Part shown: one piece after another, positions 1 through 11,600 of the stretch
Position numbering within the stretch: the first letter of the stretch is position 1
Layout: each line of letters opens with the position of its first letter
Source: Scatophagus argus
Lineage: Eukaryota; Chordata; Actinopteri; Scatophagidae
DNA length: 64,000 bases
Direction: 5' to 3'
NCBI RefSeq assembly: GCF_020382885.2
Contig: NC_058498.1
Span: forward strand, 19,063,001 to 19,127,000
The notes under the pieces: generated by a model
The model's database searches: none
What the model saw: the letters and a program-made list of their open reading frames with translations, nothing else
What the model was told of the DNA's origin: nothing
Made by a program: the position numbers and the translations under genes

Positions 1-455
1 AGAAGAAAGGCGGAGAGAGACGAAGATAATGAGACAAAAGTAACTCACCCGAAAGCTAAGACGAGGAAATATGACGAAGCATATGTAGCGCTTGGCTTCA
101 CTGTGACTACAGTGGGAGACGACAGACCGGTGTGTTTACTGTCTAAAAATGTTGGCAGCGGACAGCGTGAAGCCAAATAAATGAAGGCGCCACTTGAAGG
201 CATTACATCCCAATCATGCTGATAAGCCGCTGGAGATTTTTCAGCCAAAACGTGCCGAATATTGCCAACAATCATCCCGCTTTGTGAATGCTACTTCAGT
301 AAACCAGCGAGAATTGTTAGCATCCTATTATTACATATTATTACATATTATTATTATTACTATTATTTATAGTCGCAGTGAGGGGGGGGCGCGAATTGTT
401 TTCTACTTGCTGGGGGGGGGGCGCAACAGAAAATAATTGAGAAGCACTGCCTTAT
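1..455 (+). mobile_element. hAT DNA transposon remnant (BED zinc finger/ZBED5-like transposase N-terminus joined to 3' terminal end)
   Basis: Conceptual translation of about 50-340 reads like the N-terminal part of the ZBED5/SCAND3-type hAT transposases. One frame contains RKYDEAYVALGFT followed by a cysteine-containing stretch (VCLLS). Another contains LHPNHADKPLEIFQ followed by KRAEYCQQSSRFVNATSVN, which is the region after the BED finger. The frames are interrupted and the rest of the transposase is missing. After about 340 the sequence passes into a TTA-rich tract, two runs of G followed by CGC, and then a terminus whose reverse complement begins CAGTGCTTCTCAA, a hAT-type inverted-repeat end. 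This looks like an internally deleted, dead copy. Its left end lies before the window, so the target-site duplication cannot be checked. The family assignment rests on remembered protein similarity. Confidence 0.7.
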
Positions 456-2600
456 AGCAACAATAAGCCAAAGGGGCATGAAAGCACTAGGGGTGTGAAA
501 AACATGGTTTGAACAGGTGAAAATGACACTAATACACTATAATACAATCCTTGTATCCTCCTCTTCATTTCCTTTTCTCATTCTGTGTGCTTCCTACAGA
601 AGCAGGTGATGAAAAAACTTACATGATTATCACACTTTGTGCAAGCTGCCTTTGCCTAAGATATGCAGTATATTTAGATGGCCAGCTGTTATTCTCTCCT
701 GTGCCTTGATATTCCACCCCACACATTGCAACATTGCCACATATTTTCTACCTTCATAAATAGCAAATGCGGCTCATTCTTATCATTCTGATCATTCTTC
801 TTCTTAGTTTTTTGAGCTGTAATTCTACAATGTGTGGTTTCTTTGTTTCGGCTCTAGAGCAGAAGACGCTACAGAACTGTCTTTCGAGTCTTATTATGGG
901 ATTCAGGTTCACCCTTTCAGACCGTATACCTGTGTCTGTTATTTCCAGTGAGTATTAGTAGACAGCATAAATGCAGGCCAGGCTCATCAATTTACAGGAT
1001 AATCCAGATCCATCATTGAGCAGGTATGGAAAATCACACAAGAATGTGTCTTTAAACCATCAATTATGTCACAAGACATTGCAGTGTGTTAAAATTAGAA
1101 TATGCATGACTGGGAAGGTTTGATGATTGAAAGCCTTTCTCAGAGCAACAATTTGCAGAAGCTTCTTAAAGTTCTTTAAATTTAGAGGAAAATGTTTCTA
1201 TGCAGTCTTAAGTTCAAAGCTCATTCTTGACCTTGTAGTCATCACAAGGTCAATTTACTATGTGTTGTGGAGCATTCAGTCATATCACCCAAGTTTGTCC
1301 AGGTGTCATGGAGTGGTAGATGTTTAAATTCAGATTTCTAAGTCCTGGTTGAGCTAAAATCTGAGGTTTGAAGGCCATCAGTTACCTTGGAAACATCAGT
1401 TGGGAAAACGGTCTCGCCTCAAATGAGATAAAGTGCTCAGAAAAAATGGAAGCATGAACATCTACAATTCCATCTCACATAGGAAAACTGCAATCCCTGA
1501 AGAAGACAGTGTCATAAGGTCCTGAAGCGCTGCTAAATATCCTTGTGGAAATGATGTTTTCTTAATGACCCAATCCTACAATGCTGCATGCTGGTTAATG
1601 AGTCTGATATTTTGTCTTTAATCACAGATTTATTAAACAAAGTCAAACACACAGTTCATAGAAGTATGTGTAAAAGCAACAAAAACATGATAAAAACAAA
1701 AAAAACATGGATTGTCTGTCATCCTGTGATTCATATCAGCTCTCCTGTTGCTGTAGTGTGTGTGTGTATGTGTAAACACAGGTCCATCAGAGCAGCTGAG
1801 GTCATTCGTCCTTGTGCTGTCAAAGATGGCAACGGTGTATTTGTGATCACTGATTCAGTGCAGCATCTTATGTTGGAGGTCATGCTGGTTGTTGGACTCC
1901 TGGCACTCATACATGCTTCTCATCACCACTATTTCAGCACAGTTTTTGAAAGGTGAAAAATAAATAAAACAAACTCTAATTCATAGCAGTGTATCAGGAC
2001 TGGTATGTCAAAAAATAATGCTTAAAGGAACATTCTTGTGTTTTTGCATCATTACACATACTTGGATTTCTATGTGTTTTCCAATCCTTTTTTTTTAAAT
2101 TTCATGATGATATGGTAATCAGTGTGCAAACACTTTGGATGTGTGTAAGTGAGTTATTTCTTTAATTATTTATGATTGGTAGAGACTGATTTTCCGTTAC
2201 ATTTCGTTCATTTGGTGCATAGTTTTGTAAAAGTCATTTTTTCCACTTGTGAGTCTGACATGTTTTGGAAATTCTAAAAGGTAAGAGCGCCTAAATATGC
2301 AAGACTGAATAATATTTTAAGTTTGAACAAATGGCTGAAAACACATTTTTTAGTCTCCATGTTTAACTGATCACATTTGTTTAATAAAAAAACAACAACA
2401 ACATATGAATACATTTGAATAAATTTGTTGTGACCATTTCTGAAATCTTGAGCTTGAAGATTCTCATCAGTATCTGAATGTCCCATGCTGAAAGAGTTTT
2501 AGAAACAATAACTGATTTTACTGTGATGAATAACCTTTGGCAAATAAGTTAAAAATCTGATCTGATCTGTACATTGCATTGAAATGACATGAAGGAAGAA
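456..2600. other. Intergenic, nothing recognised
   Basis: This is AT-rich sequence with only short chance ORFs, the longest being 122 codons at 1588-1956. That ORF has no recognisable domain and no splice partners. I see no RNA gene or repeat family here that I can name. Confidence 0.5.
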
Positions 2601-2739
2601 AGGAAAAACATCAAAACATATGAAAATAATGTGCTGTAATTATGCACGGTTTGTTGTATATTTACTAAAATATGCAAACACACTGATATGTTCTTTTAAA
2701 ATTCTACGGGATTCTATGGTTACAGTAGGCCAGGTTGTG

Positions 2740-3130
2740 ACACTTAAAGCTCAGACAGTGTCGCCAGTGAGCTGCAGTGGTCTGCAGAGCAGTGGAAAAT
2801 ATCATATGGTCAGATGAGTCATCGTTCCTCGGCTCTCAACAAGTACACGATGAGTACATGAGGCACACAAAGTGAAAGACGAGTGCTAGCTTCCCAAAGT
2901 GAATTATAATGTCCATAATGGTATGAGGCATGTTAATCCTGATAGGGAAAATATTTGTTCAGGATGATGTTTCCGACATTCCCTGAAAACAAAGGATCAC
3001 TGCATTGGCTGATAGTTGAGACCAAACCAAAACGGAGGATTATCTGGGGATCCAGATTTGTTGAGCTGAAATTACGCTTTCAGGTTCCATATGAAAATCT
3101 CCCATTATCAATATTACGACCACCAACTTA
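2740..3130 (+). mobile_element. Possible degenerate Tc1/mariner-like transposase relic
   Basis: Around 2775-2830 the plus strand reads WSAEQWK and then, after shifts of frame, something like IIWSDESSF. This resembles the catalytic-core region of Tc1 transposases that precedes the middle aspartate. About 100 bases on, a segment reads like MVWG, and further on VQDD, in the expected order. Frames are broken throughout and no terminal inverted repeats were found. The order of motifs is the only support, so this is tentative. Confidence 0.35.
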
Positions 3131-3422
3131 ATATATAAAGCTCAGTTTGCCTCCTCAGTGTAAATTCTTTGCAAAGGACTTAAGTAACCGCACCAAAAAA
3201 CAGCAAGTTAACCCCTAACCATAACATTCATTAGGTTTTTTTTCTCTATTTTAATTCTATTTAAATATTATTAATAAGAATAATGGAAACAAAGCCTTTA
3301 ATAACATTTTTCACCAACAATCCCCACTGCAAACACCATGTTGGTCAAAGTGGTACTAAATAATTGAAAAAGGTAACAAAATCCTGGGAGCAGATGTTGT
3401 GGGGTGCAAATCTGAAGGATAT

Positions 3423-4058
3423 TTAAACAGCATTTCCATATGCTGTTGATTGTGTCACCTTCCCGTGGCACAAGCTTTGTCTCCAAAGAACATGTCTTCT
3501 ATTCTCTGGAAATAGCAAACAATCTTGTAAATAAAGTAAGCTATTTATATTATTTAATACATGTCTCATGAAAAGGCAATAAGAGTAGGATTTTCCTAGA
3601 AAATAACATAGACTCATAAAACAACAATTCTTCTCAGCCGTCTCTGGAAGCGTGTGGTGGTATATGGATCTCCAAACACCATACCCTTTGTAATGTTTCC
3701 TTGTTTTGTTGTACTTGGGATGTTTCTGGGCATCAAACTTTGGGCCAACCAATAACATTGAACAGGGTGTAGTGACCATGTGCCAGAGTAGAGCCTGAAT
3801 ACAGACACCACAGATGTGTAGGAGTTGTTTTTTTACTACTTTCTGTAGCCGCATTCCATGTATGCCCACAATATATTCTGTAGTTTGTTGCAGCATAGTG
3901 GCACAAAAAAATGGAGGAATGCAGATGTCTTCACAGAGCCTATGCATACACCATTTTATGACAAAATTTACATCAGACAGGTCCTGGTGGACCTTCACAC
4001 AGGGAAAGCATGATTCCGGTTTAAGCAACAAACTTTGAATGTTGCGTTTATCAACCAC
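3423..4058 (-). other. Unidentified 211-codon open reading frame
   Basis: This is a single uninterrupted frame of 636 bases, long for DNA this AT-rich. It contains many cysteines and histidines scattered without a regular zinc-finger spacing, and a basic stretch (KHPKYNKTRKHYKGYG) near the middle. I recognise no family. There is no obvious upstream promoter, splice site or Kozak context. It sits in repeat-derived DNA 3' of tmem61. It could be a chance ORF, a decayed transposon segment, or an exon of a lineage-specific gene. I do not claim that it is translated. Confidence 0.15.
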
Positions 4059-4264
4059 AACCTACAGATAATACTTATTCTGTTTTCAACTGCTAATATT
4101 ATAAAAGAACACCTACATCGGCATTATGTTTTGTTTTTTAATATCTGTTGCTCTGATTCAGTGAACACTGAAGCTGATAAATGAACTTAACTGGAACATC
4201 TAGTCTACACAATTTAGACAGAGTCAGGCTAAATTCTTGTTAAACTAATCATCCCCTGGATGTA

Positions 4265-4376
4265 GCTCCGTATTTCTCAAACAGACATGAGTGGTATGAA
4301 TCTCCTCATCTAGCTCTCATTAGGAAAGCAAGTAAGTGAATTTCCCAAAATACTGAACTATTCCTTTAACCTCCCA
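4265..4376 (-). repeat. Solo arm of the inverted-repeat MITE found at 5403-5955
   Basis: The segment has GACATGAGTGGTATGAAT, a CATCTAGCTCTCA block and an AATTTCCCAAAATACTGAAC end. This is the same order of words as the right arm of the fold-back element about 1.5 kb downstream. It then runs into the teleost-repeat tail CTATTCCTTTAA. Only one arm is present. Confidence 0.6.
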
Positions 4377-4525
4377 TCTAGAATAACAGCCGGATCTCAA
4401 TCCAAAAAAGTACTTGTGGGTGATGGGAAGAATATTATGGAATCACTTCAAGACAACACTCAAGATACAGATAATGTTGGCTCATACCAGCCCCAATCTT
4501 TACAAGACACAAAGTGTCTTGGTGC

Positions 4526-4531
4526 TTTATT
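4526..4531 (-). terminator. Candidate poly(A) signal of tmem61
   Basis: An AATAAA hexamer on the minus strand lies about 280 bases beyond the tmem61 stop codon. No closer canonical hexamer was noticed. Confidence 0.35.
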
Positions 4532-4809
4532 TTGGTCTGATAAGGCTGAATTGGGGCATCATCTAGCTGTAATTTCACCATATATTTAGATATGTGTTTA
4601 TACCTGCATTGTAATCACAGAAATTTTTGGGAAAACATGCTAGGACTAGCAGAGGTCAACATCAGAAAGAAGCATGCATCAAGCGTGTGATGAAGTGTGT
4701 TCTTGTCAAAAGACAGCTATTGCTGAGTCTGGGCAGAAGCCCCCCATCTCATGCTTATTTATCTTTCAGTCTGATTTACAGGGAGGTGTGTCATCCCCTT
4801 CGTGCAGCA

Positions 4810-7091
4810 TCACAGCTCAAAGCTGATCTCTCTTGACTGTCCAAACAGGGGCTCTGTTGCCAGGTGTGTGTCCGAGTACGCACGCCGCAGGTGTGTAGAG
4901 CTGCACGTGGTTTTGATGGCAACCTCATAGGGAGGTGGAGGTTCCAGCCAAGGAGGAGGATGAGGCGATGGACTAAAACCACCAGAATCCATGGGAGGGT
5001 AGTCAAATTCCTCACCACGAGCACCTTGCCTGTTGTGTTCCATCGTCCTACACACAAGAAACAGTAGCAGTGAGAAATCATGTGAAATCAATAATGTAAA
5101 GGAACACTTTTTTAGGCCAGAACAAACACAAACCCGTATGTACAGTATAGTTCTGAGGTGTCAGCGGCTGTAGGAATCAGATGCGACATAGATGGAGTCA
5201 TGTTTTGTGCTGTTTCTTGCCAAATACAAGGGTTTGGGTTTCACAAAAGCATAATGGATATTTTGGTTGTGCAGGATGATAAAGTTTCTTTATTATACAT
5301 GTCACTAACTGGACCGTCTCTAACCAAAAAGCAGGAGCTAGCCAACATAAAACCTACAGTGACTGGATTACAACAACACTATCCCACTGGGTCAAACAAG
5401 TAATTTGACATTCTGAGAAATAGGCCTATGCTTATTCTCTTTAGGGGAGAATTAGATGAGAAGATCAATACCACTCTCATGCCTGTACCGTAAATATGAA
5501 GCCAGAGCCACCTGTTATCTGTTATATAGTTTAGCATAAAGACTGGAAGCAGAGAACCAGCTAGCCTGGCTAAGTCCAAAGGCAACAACCTGCCTGTACC
5601 TGTAACCTGTACCTGCCTTCACCTACCTGTATCTATAAAACTCACAAATAAATATATTATATCACAATCAGTCCAAAAATCAAGCTGTAAAAATGACAAA
5701 TCACCATCTCATGGGGTTTTCTTCTGAGAAAGTTTGATATAAAAATACCCCCTTAAATGTAATTGTCATTTTGACACGATCTATGTGCAAGGCTAATCAT
5801 TTTCCCCTGTTTCAAGTCTTTATGCTAAGCTAACCTAACTGGCTGCTAGCATTAGCTTCATATTTAGCATACAAACATGAGAGTGGTACGGATTTTTTCA
5901 TCTAACTTTCACTCAGAAAGTGTATTTCCTAAATTGCCTACCCCATTCCTTCATATTTTGTTGTGATTATATTCAAATAGGTGTGTTTCTGGCCTGCGAG
6001 GAGTGTTAAATGGGATACAGTCACTCAAGAACGAAGGCCAGCATTGTTCCCTCAGATTTGAAGGCTGAAATGTATATTTGGTCAAAATTAATGAGAGATG
6101 AAGTCAAAATTGGTATTCCTGCTGAAATGTGCAACTGCTGGGGTCTTGGGTACTGGCCAATCTGTGAAGGGTCCCAAAAACTGATAACTGAATCTGTGAT
6201 AGAGAGATATACTTTATTGATCTCAGGCTGGGAAATTACAGTCGGAAATTGATGTCGTGAAATATAGAGCTGCAAGAGGAAAAATGAATTAGAAAGCATG
6301 GCTGAGTGGACATCAGTAAAATGATTTGAGTCTTTTATAAGATGTATTTTAAGGTTTAACTAAACTGGTTTTCTGTTGGCACTAAGACACTCAGTAGTTG
6401 GACTCTTATTTTCTGGGTTCAGGATAAAATTTGTAAATACAGACTGAACTATCCAAAACAGTTGAATAACAAATCTAAACTTATTTTTCTGTCACCCACC
6501 TGGGCAGAAACACTGACTGGGATTCTGGGAAGCGACTCCCTGTCGGTGAGAAGAGGGTATGGTTGCCAAAATTGGGGTAGTCATTATATGGATAATGTGG
6601 GCACTCTGGGTCGAACTCCTGGTGGTTGTAGTTTCCTGCACTTTTGCTGTTCATTGCCCAGAACAGCCCCAGGATGAGCATGACCACCCCCAGCACCACA
6701 CAGCAGAGAGAGAAAGGTTGCAAGCGGCTCTGGGAGTCGACCAGGAAGGCTGTGGTGCCCCCAGTCACAATGAGGAAGGCTCCGATGAAGATTGCTCCAT
6801 GGTGCAGGGAAGGCATCCTTCTCCAGGTCCGTAACTGTTTCTGAGGTTACTGTGTAGGCTGCGACTGGCTGGATAGTGTAATTCACCTACAAGTAGTCCA
6901 ACAGTGCGCTCCCCATGCACTCTGACACTGACCAGACATCCAAATAACTCACTCCACTGTCCCAGAAGTCCAGTTATGAAAAGAAACAGTTCAATTAATC
7001 TATTTATTTGTTCCCATAAGTTCCATCTTCCTTACTGTTAAACAGTGTTGATCATAAACTTCAAAGTCCTCACTCTGTGGATCTCCAGCTC
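4810..7091 (-). CDS. tmem61: TMEM61-like two-pass membrane protein (5' end incomplete)
   Basis: Coding exons on the minus strand are 7091-7036 (probable), 6840-6500 and 5047-4810. The phases join: the second exon ends in AG and the third supplies the next G. The product has two hydrophobic segments, one beginning GAIFIGAFLIVTGG and one reading FSLCCVVLGVVMLILGLFWAM. A long acidic/tyrosine-rich and then proline-rich cytoplasmic tail follows, with PPPPYEVAI and a C-terminus ISFEL. The second membrane segment with its CC and LxGLxW pattern and the PPPY tail match human TMEM61, and its place next to dhcr24 agrees with human 1p32. Barttin (BSND) is the related alternative. PPPY is a classic WW-domain ligand of NEDD4-type ubiquitin ligases (inference). 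The first coding exon and start codon were not found. If translation instead begins inside the middle exon, Met at 6816 is available. Molecular function is unknown. Confidence 0.75.
5403..5955. mobile_element. Fold-back MITE with long terminal inverted repeats (about 150 bases)
   Basis: The left arm (about 5405-5560) carries, in order, CTGAGAAATAG, AGAATTAGATGAGAAGATC, ACCACTCTCATG, AAATATGAAGC and AGCATAAAGACTGGAA. The reverse complement of the right arm (about 5815-5950) carries the same words in the same order: TTTCTGAGTG, AAGTTAGATGAAAAAATC, ACCACTCTCATG, AAATATGAAGC and AGCATAAAGACTTGAA. The middle contains no transposase. The element is a diverged, non-autonomous hairpin-type transposon inside the tmem61 intron. 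This word pattern is common in percomorph genomes as far as I recall; the superfamily is not assigned. Confidence 0.75.
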
Positions 7092-7649
7092 CTGTAGAAA
7101 AGTGTAAAAATTAATGTTTTGTTGGTAGGCAAAGAAAAATAAAATGAGGAAGGCATTGATGCGCATCAGGCCAATGTGGAGTAGCTGTGTTTATCATCAG
7201 TGCAGATGGACGAGAGGAAGGCAGAGCCCATTAAGAAATCTTTACTGGCGCCCCACCCTCCTTCTGTCTAATGTGTCTGAAGGGTACCACTTTAGCCCTG
7301 TGTGTGTGGATGGGTGTGTGTGTGAGAGACAGTGGGATATAGGCCTACATCCTTTAACAAAACAAGATATTTTTGTAACCTAACATTTAAATAAAGACCC
7401 AAATGTTTGGCAGTTGACAAACGAATGAAGCAACGCTTGTCACAACCTAAGAGCTGTAATAACTTTGAGTGATTTATGAAAGATGCCCAATCTTCAAACA
7501 AAGACACCAAGTTCATTTTTTATTAATATGAATCTGAACCAAATCTGATTCAATTTATTTATGTGTCACTAAAAATAAAATGTGAAAAGGATAGCCTAAC
7601 ACATAAAAACAAATAAATAAACAAGTAAATAAAATAATATAAACACAAT

Positions 7650-7990
7650 AAGTGTGTAAATGCTACCATTAGCATGCTAACGCTCACAATTCTGATGATT
7701 TTTATTATGTTTGAGTTAAGTGCTAATATTTACTAATTAGCACTAAACATAAAGTACAGCTGAGGCTGATAAGTTAGGTTGCTAGCTATTTGGGTGTAAA
7801 CCAAATTAATAGACAAATTGAAAATTGAAAATTTATAGCAAGTCACCCTTAAAAGCACATAAATACCTACGCAAAAATTCATGGCACTAAATCCAGTAAT
7901 TGCTGAGATACTTCAGTCTGGACAAAAGTGACTGACTGACTGACAGATATCCAAACACAGACCAGCCATGCTGGTAGAGTAGCATAGTAG
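7650..7990 (-). repeat. Old interspersed teleost repeat, family A, minus orientation
   Basis: The segment has TTAGCATGCTAAC, GCACTAAACATAAAGTACAGCTGAGGCTGAT, ATTGAAAATT, GGCACTAAATCC, GAGATACTTCAGTCTGGAC and a short CTGA tandem. This is the reverse-complement order of the copy at 10960-11210. It is diverged, shows no coding capacity and has no clear ends. Confidence 0.6.
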
Positions 7991-8349
7991 CAGCTAGTAT
8001 TCAGCTAAAAAATTAAAATTAAGCGATTCATTAACTTGAAATCCAAAGGTTAACTAAACAAATAAAATAAATGATAAAAATCCAAACATTAAAAAAAATA
8101 TATTTGTGTGGGGAAAACAACTCATGACCTCATAATTTTATTCGCATGTTCTAACTATTTTATGTATTAGATTTTCTCTTACATGATTTTCTCTGGGGCT
8201 ACACTCAGAGAGAGTGGATGACCTGGATGCCTGAGAATCTCCACAGATATGCTCTGGGGCTACATATTGTATAAGCATTGTTGAAGACAGCCACCTGCCA
8301 ACATCTGCTTCAATGTAACTATTGTGCATGTGACAAGTAAAAAACGGGA

Positions 8350-8640
8350 CAGGAGGTCGTAATCAGTCAGTCTTTCTCCAAGGCTGATACAGACCAGTGC
8401 ATGGTGTGACAACTTCTGCGCTTTATGATTGGTTAAAGTTCAGAAAGGCTACAGCTCAAGAGTTCCCTACGTCACTTGTTACACCAATGAGCGTGAAGCT
8501 GTGGCGTTAGGTCACACCCCCTCGATATTTTTAACCAATGAGTGTGGTTTTTATCTGTCACAGTGAAGGGGTGATCAGGAGTCGGGGTTTGTGGTTGGGA
8601 TAATCAATACGGAGTTTTTTTAGTTCAGTTTGAAAGTGTA
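8350..8640 (+). promoter_or_regulatory. dhcr24 proximal promoter with SRE-like and CCAAT elements
   Basis: The 290 bases before the dhcr24 leader contain an inverted CCAAT box (ATTGG 8428-8432), a CRE-like TACGTCAC near 8468, and forward CCAAT boxes at 8484-8488 and 8535-8539. GGGGTGAT at 8568-8575 is the reverse complement of ATCACCCC, the core of the sterol regulatory element ATCACCCCAC. From the literature as I recall it, mammalian DHCR24 is induced by SREBP-2 through promoter SREs that work with NF-Y bound to CCAAT. The arrangement here, with a CCAAT about 30 bases from an SRE core, fits. The transcription start is probably between 8580 and 8660, and there is no clear TATA box. Confidence 0.6.
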
Positions 8641-8691
8641 GCACATACTTTTAGTTTGGAGACCGTGCAAACTTGAATCTGTCAAGAAACG

Positions 8692-11600
8692 ATGGATTCG
8701 CTGTTGTATTTAGCTGGTTTGGTCGTCATGTTCCTGCTGTGGATCAAAGTTAAAGGTCTAGATTACGTTATCGTCCACCAGAGATGGATATTTGTGTGTC
8801 TGTTCCTGCTGCCGCTCTCTGTTATATTTGATATGTATTATTATGTGCGCGCATGGCTCATTTTCAAGATGTGCTCTGCGCCCAAACTGCACGACCAGCG
8901 CGTGCGTGACATCCAGCGACAGGTGAGCCGTCATCCTCTGACAGAGGCTGTGTGCACAGGTGTGCGTTTGAGTGTTTGTGCAGTTTGATGCTTATTCTCA
9001 TTTGGGGTGCCAAGATAATTTTAGGGACATATAATAAAGTGGCACCGTACAGAAGACACGGAAAACTGGATTAATATTATGGACCTTTCCTCGGGTAACA
9101 CTCGAATCCTACACCAATACTGGTGTTCGGTTCAAGTGTTATGTTACTGTTAAAATAATATCAGCCTCAAACATCCTGTCATCGTGTAGAACAGTCACTT
9201 TCATCCTGTGAAGTTTACATCTTTCACATGGTTAATATACCTACATGATGAACCAGTACTGTGTATCTGAGTATGAGTCATGGGTAGTGAAAAATTCACA
9301 ATGGCTACTTGTGTTTTCGTGTGCTTTCAGTTATGTAAAATATACATAGGGTGAAAGAAGCTTTGTGAGAGGAACATTGTGATGTAAGAATTGTCATGCT
9401 GGTGCTGTGGCTTTATCTCTGTTAACTCATCAATCACTGAAACAATTATCACAAGCATTCTATACCTGCTCACATATTTACCTGCTTTTTATGCAAATAG
9501 AAAACATTTGGAGGAGACCACGATCATGCCAGCATTGATATAACTTTTATAAAATGTATTCTTGATCTGTTTCTCTGAGATTGGGCTGATTATAAGCCCA
9601 TCCATTTCTGTGGCTGTAAATTAACTGAGAAGGCAAGTTTATGTTAGCATACAACCCCAGCTAAGTAACTACCATCTCAAGTGTTCTTGGTTTCCAACAC
9701 AGTTTGTTAAAATTAAATGACTTAATACAGTTCCATCTCTACACTGTGAAAATCATGTTTGAAACACATTTATTCTTAGTATTTTGCTTTCTTAAGCAAA
9801 TATTCTTATTATATAAAGATAATAAGATACAATCTGGTAATGTTTGACTTCAAAATTCACAGTTGGGCACAACATTGGGCTTAATCATGAAATTTGTTAA
9901 GCGATTGATGCACTGAATAAGTTCACAGGTGAACATGCCATGAGTTAAAGTAGGAATGGATCATCTTCAATATGAAAATCAATTCTCAGCATTTCCCACT
10001 GGACAAATGGGAAGGAAAATTTCTGTATATAGTGATGTACCTGCAAAACCTGCTCTTTAAAGTACTAACTCTGTTGGTCTGTCCTGGTGCGGTGGTACGA
10101 TTGAAAAGTATGTGAGGATTTATGTGTGTGAATCTCACTATTTAAGGTAAGATAATATGCCGACTACATAAGCGAGAGAGCACTGGTAGCACCCCAGACA
10201 GATCTCATATCTTGGTTCCTCAAAGGATTTTGTCAGGAGAGGAGTTTAACATAAAGTACAGGTAAATCAAAGCCATAGACCAGAGAGAGATGTAATCAAT
10301 CATTTGGACTCTAAGGAAGTAAGGAAAGAGAGACATAAATGGACTCAGTGGGATGAACTAATTGCAAAGTTTATCAGTCTTCACAAATCATACTTTGAAG
10401 AGTACAAATGAGCTGCCAAGGCATTTGATCTCCAGGAATGCCCTCAGATAGTCTGGATTATGGCTGAGCTGGGCATGCAATAGGTAATAATCTGTTGTTC
10501 TCTGTATCATGTGTCCTGAAACGTTTCAGGTTCGTGAGTGGAGGAAAGAGGGGAGTAAAGCTTACATGTGTACGGGTCGTCCCGGTTGGCTCACTGTGTC
10601 CCTCAGAGTGGGGAAATACAAGAAAACACACAAGAACATCATGATCAATATGATGGATATTCTGGAGGTGGACACAAAGAGGCAGGTAGGACAATTCATC
10701 AAACTCAATTTACCTATTACCTAAAGGGAGTCATTAATGTGATTACGTGTTCATTTATTGTGTATGTAGTAGGGACAATCCATGGTACATACGTTGTACT
10801 GGACAGAGCTAAAAAAGAAAGAAAGAAAGAAAAGAAAACAATATAAAAAACAATATAAAAAAATACAACTGCAATGTGAAATACAGGGTACCATAGCTAA
10901 ACATGTCATCTGAAGGATCCAACTTGGATTTTATTTTAAGCCACACGAGCATCTCTTGTTTATCTTAGGATGGTGATGTCTGTTGGTCCATCACTTTGGT
11001 CCAGAGGGAAATATCTCAATGACTATCAGATGGATTATTGTGAAAATTTGTGCAGATATTCCTGATGCATTAAGGATTCTTCCTGCTACATCGACCTCAG
11101 CTGCTTTGTGTTTAGTGGTAATGAGCAAATGTTAGTGTGCTAAACTAAGATGGTGAACATAATAGACATCATCATCCTAGCATGCTGATATTTCTACTAT
11201 ATTAATACTTAATCTGAGGTGACACTTTTCATAGTAATTTTACTCTTTACTATAAATAAATGTGACTAATCTGGGGAAACACTGCACTGTCTTGGCTGTT
11301 TAACAGTTTTGCTGTGTTCCCAGTTCCCAGCATTTAAACCTGGTGAACACAATGTTCTTATTAACCAACAGAAATGACAGCTCAGTTGATTTTCACTGTA
11401 ACCATATTCTTAAAAATGTGCCTGACTGGGCTTTGTATTGCCAGCCAGATGGTGGACCTTTACTCACACTGATTTTTGTTTCCTAGGTAGTAAGAGTTGA
11501 GCCACTGGCCAACATGGGTCAGGTGACTGCTCTCCTCAACTCTATTGGCTGGACTCTGCCGGTGCTGCCCGAGCTCGATGACCTCACTGTGGGTATGTTG

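Noticed and set aside
6559-6886. Overlapping ORFs of 66-100 codons on both strands across 6559-6886
   Set aside because: They overlap the main tmem61 exon in other frames. Only the frame with two membrane segments has family support and consistent splice phases.
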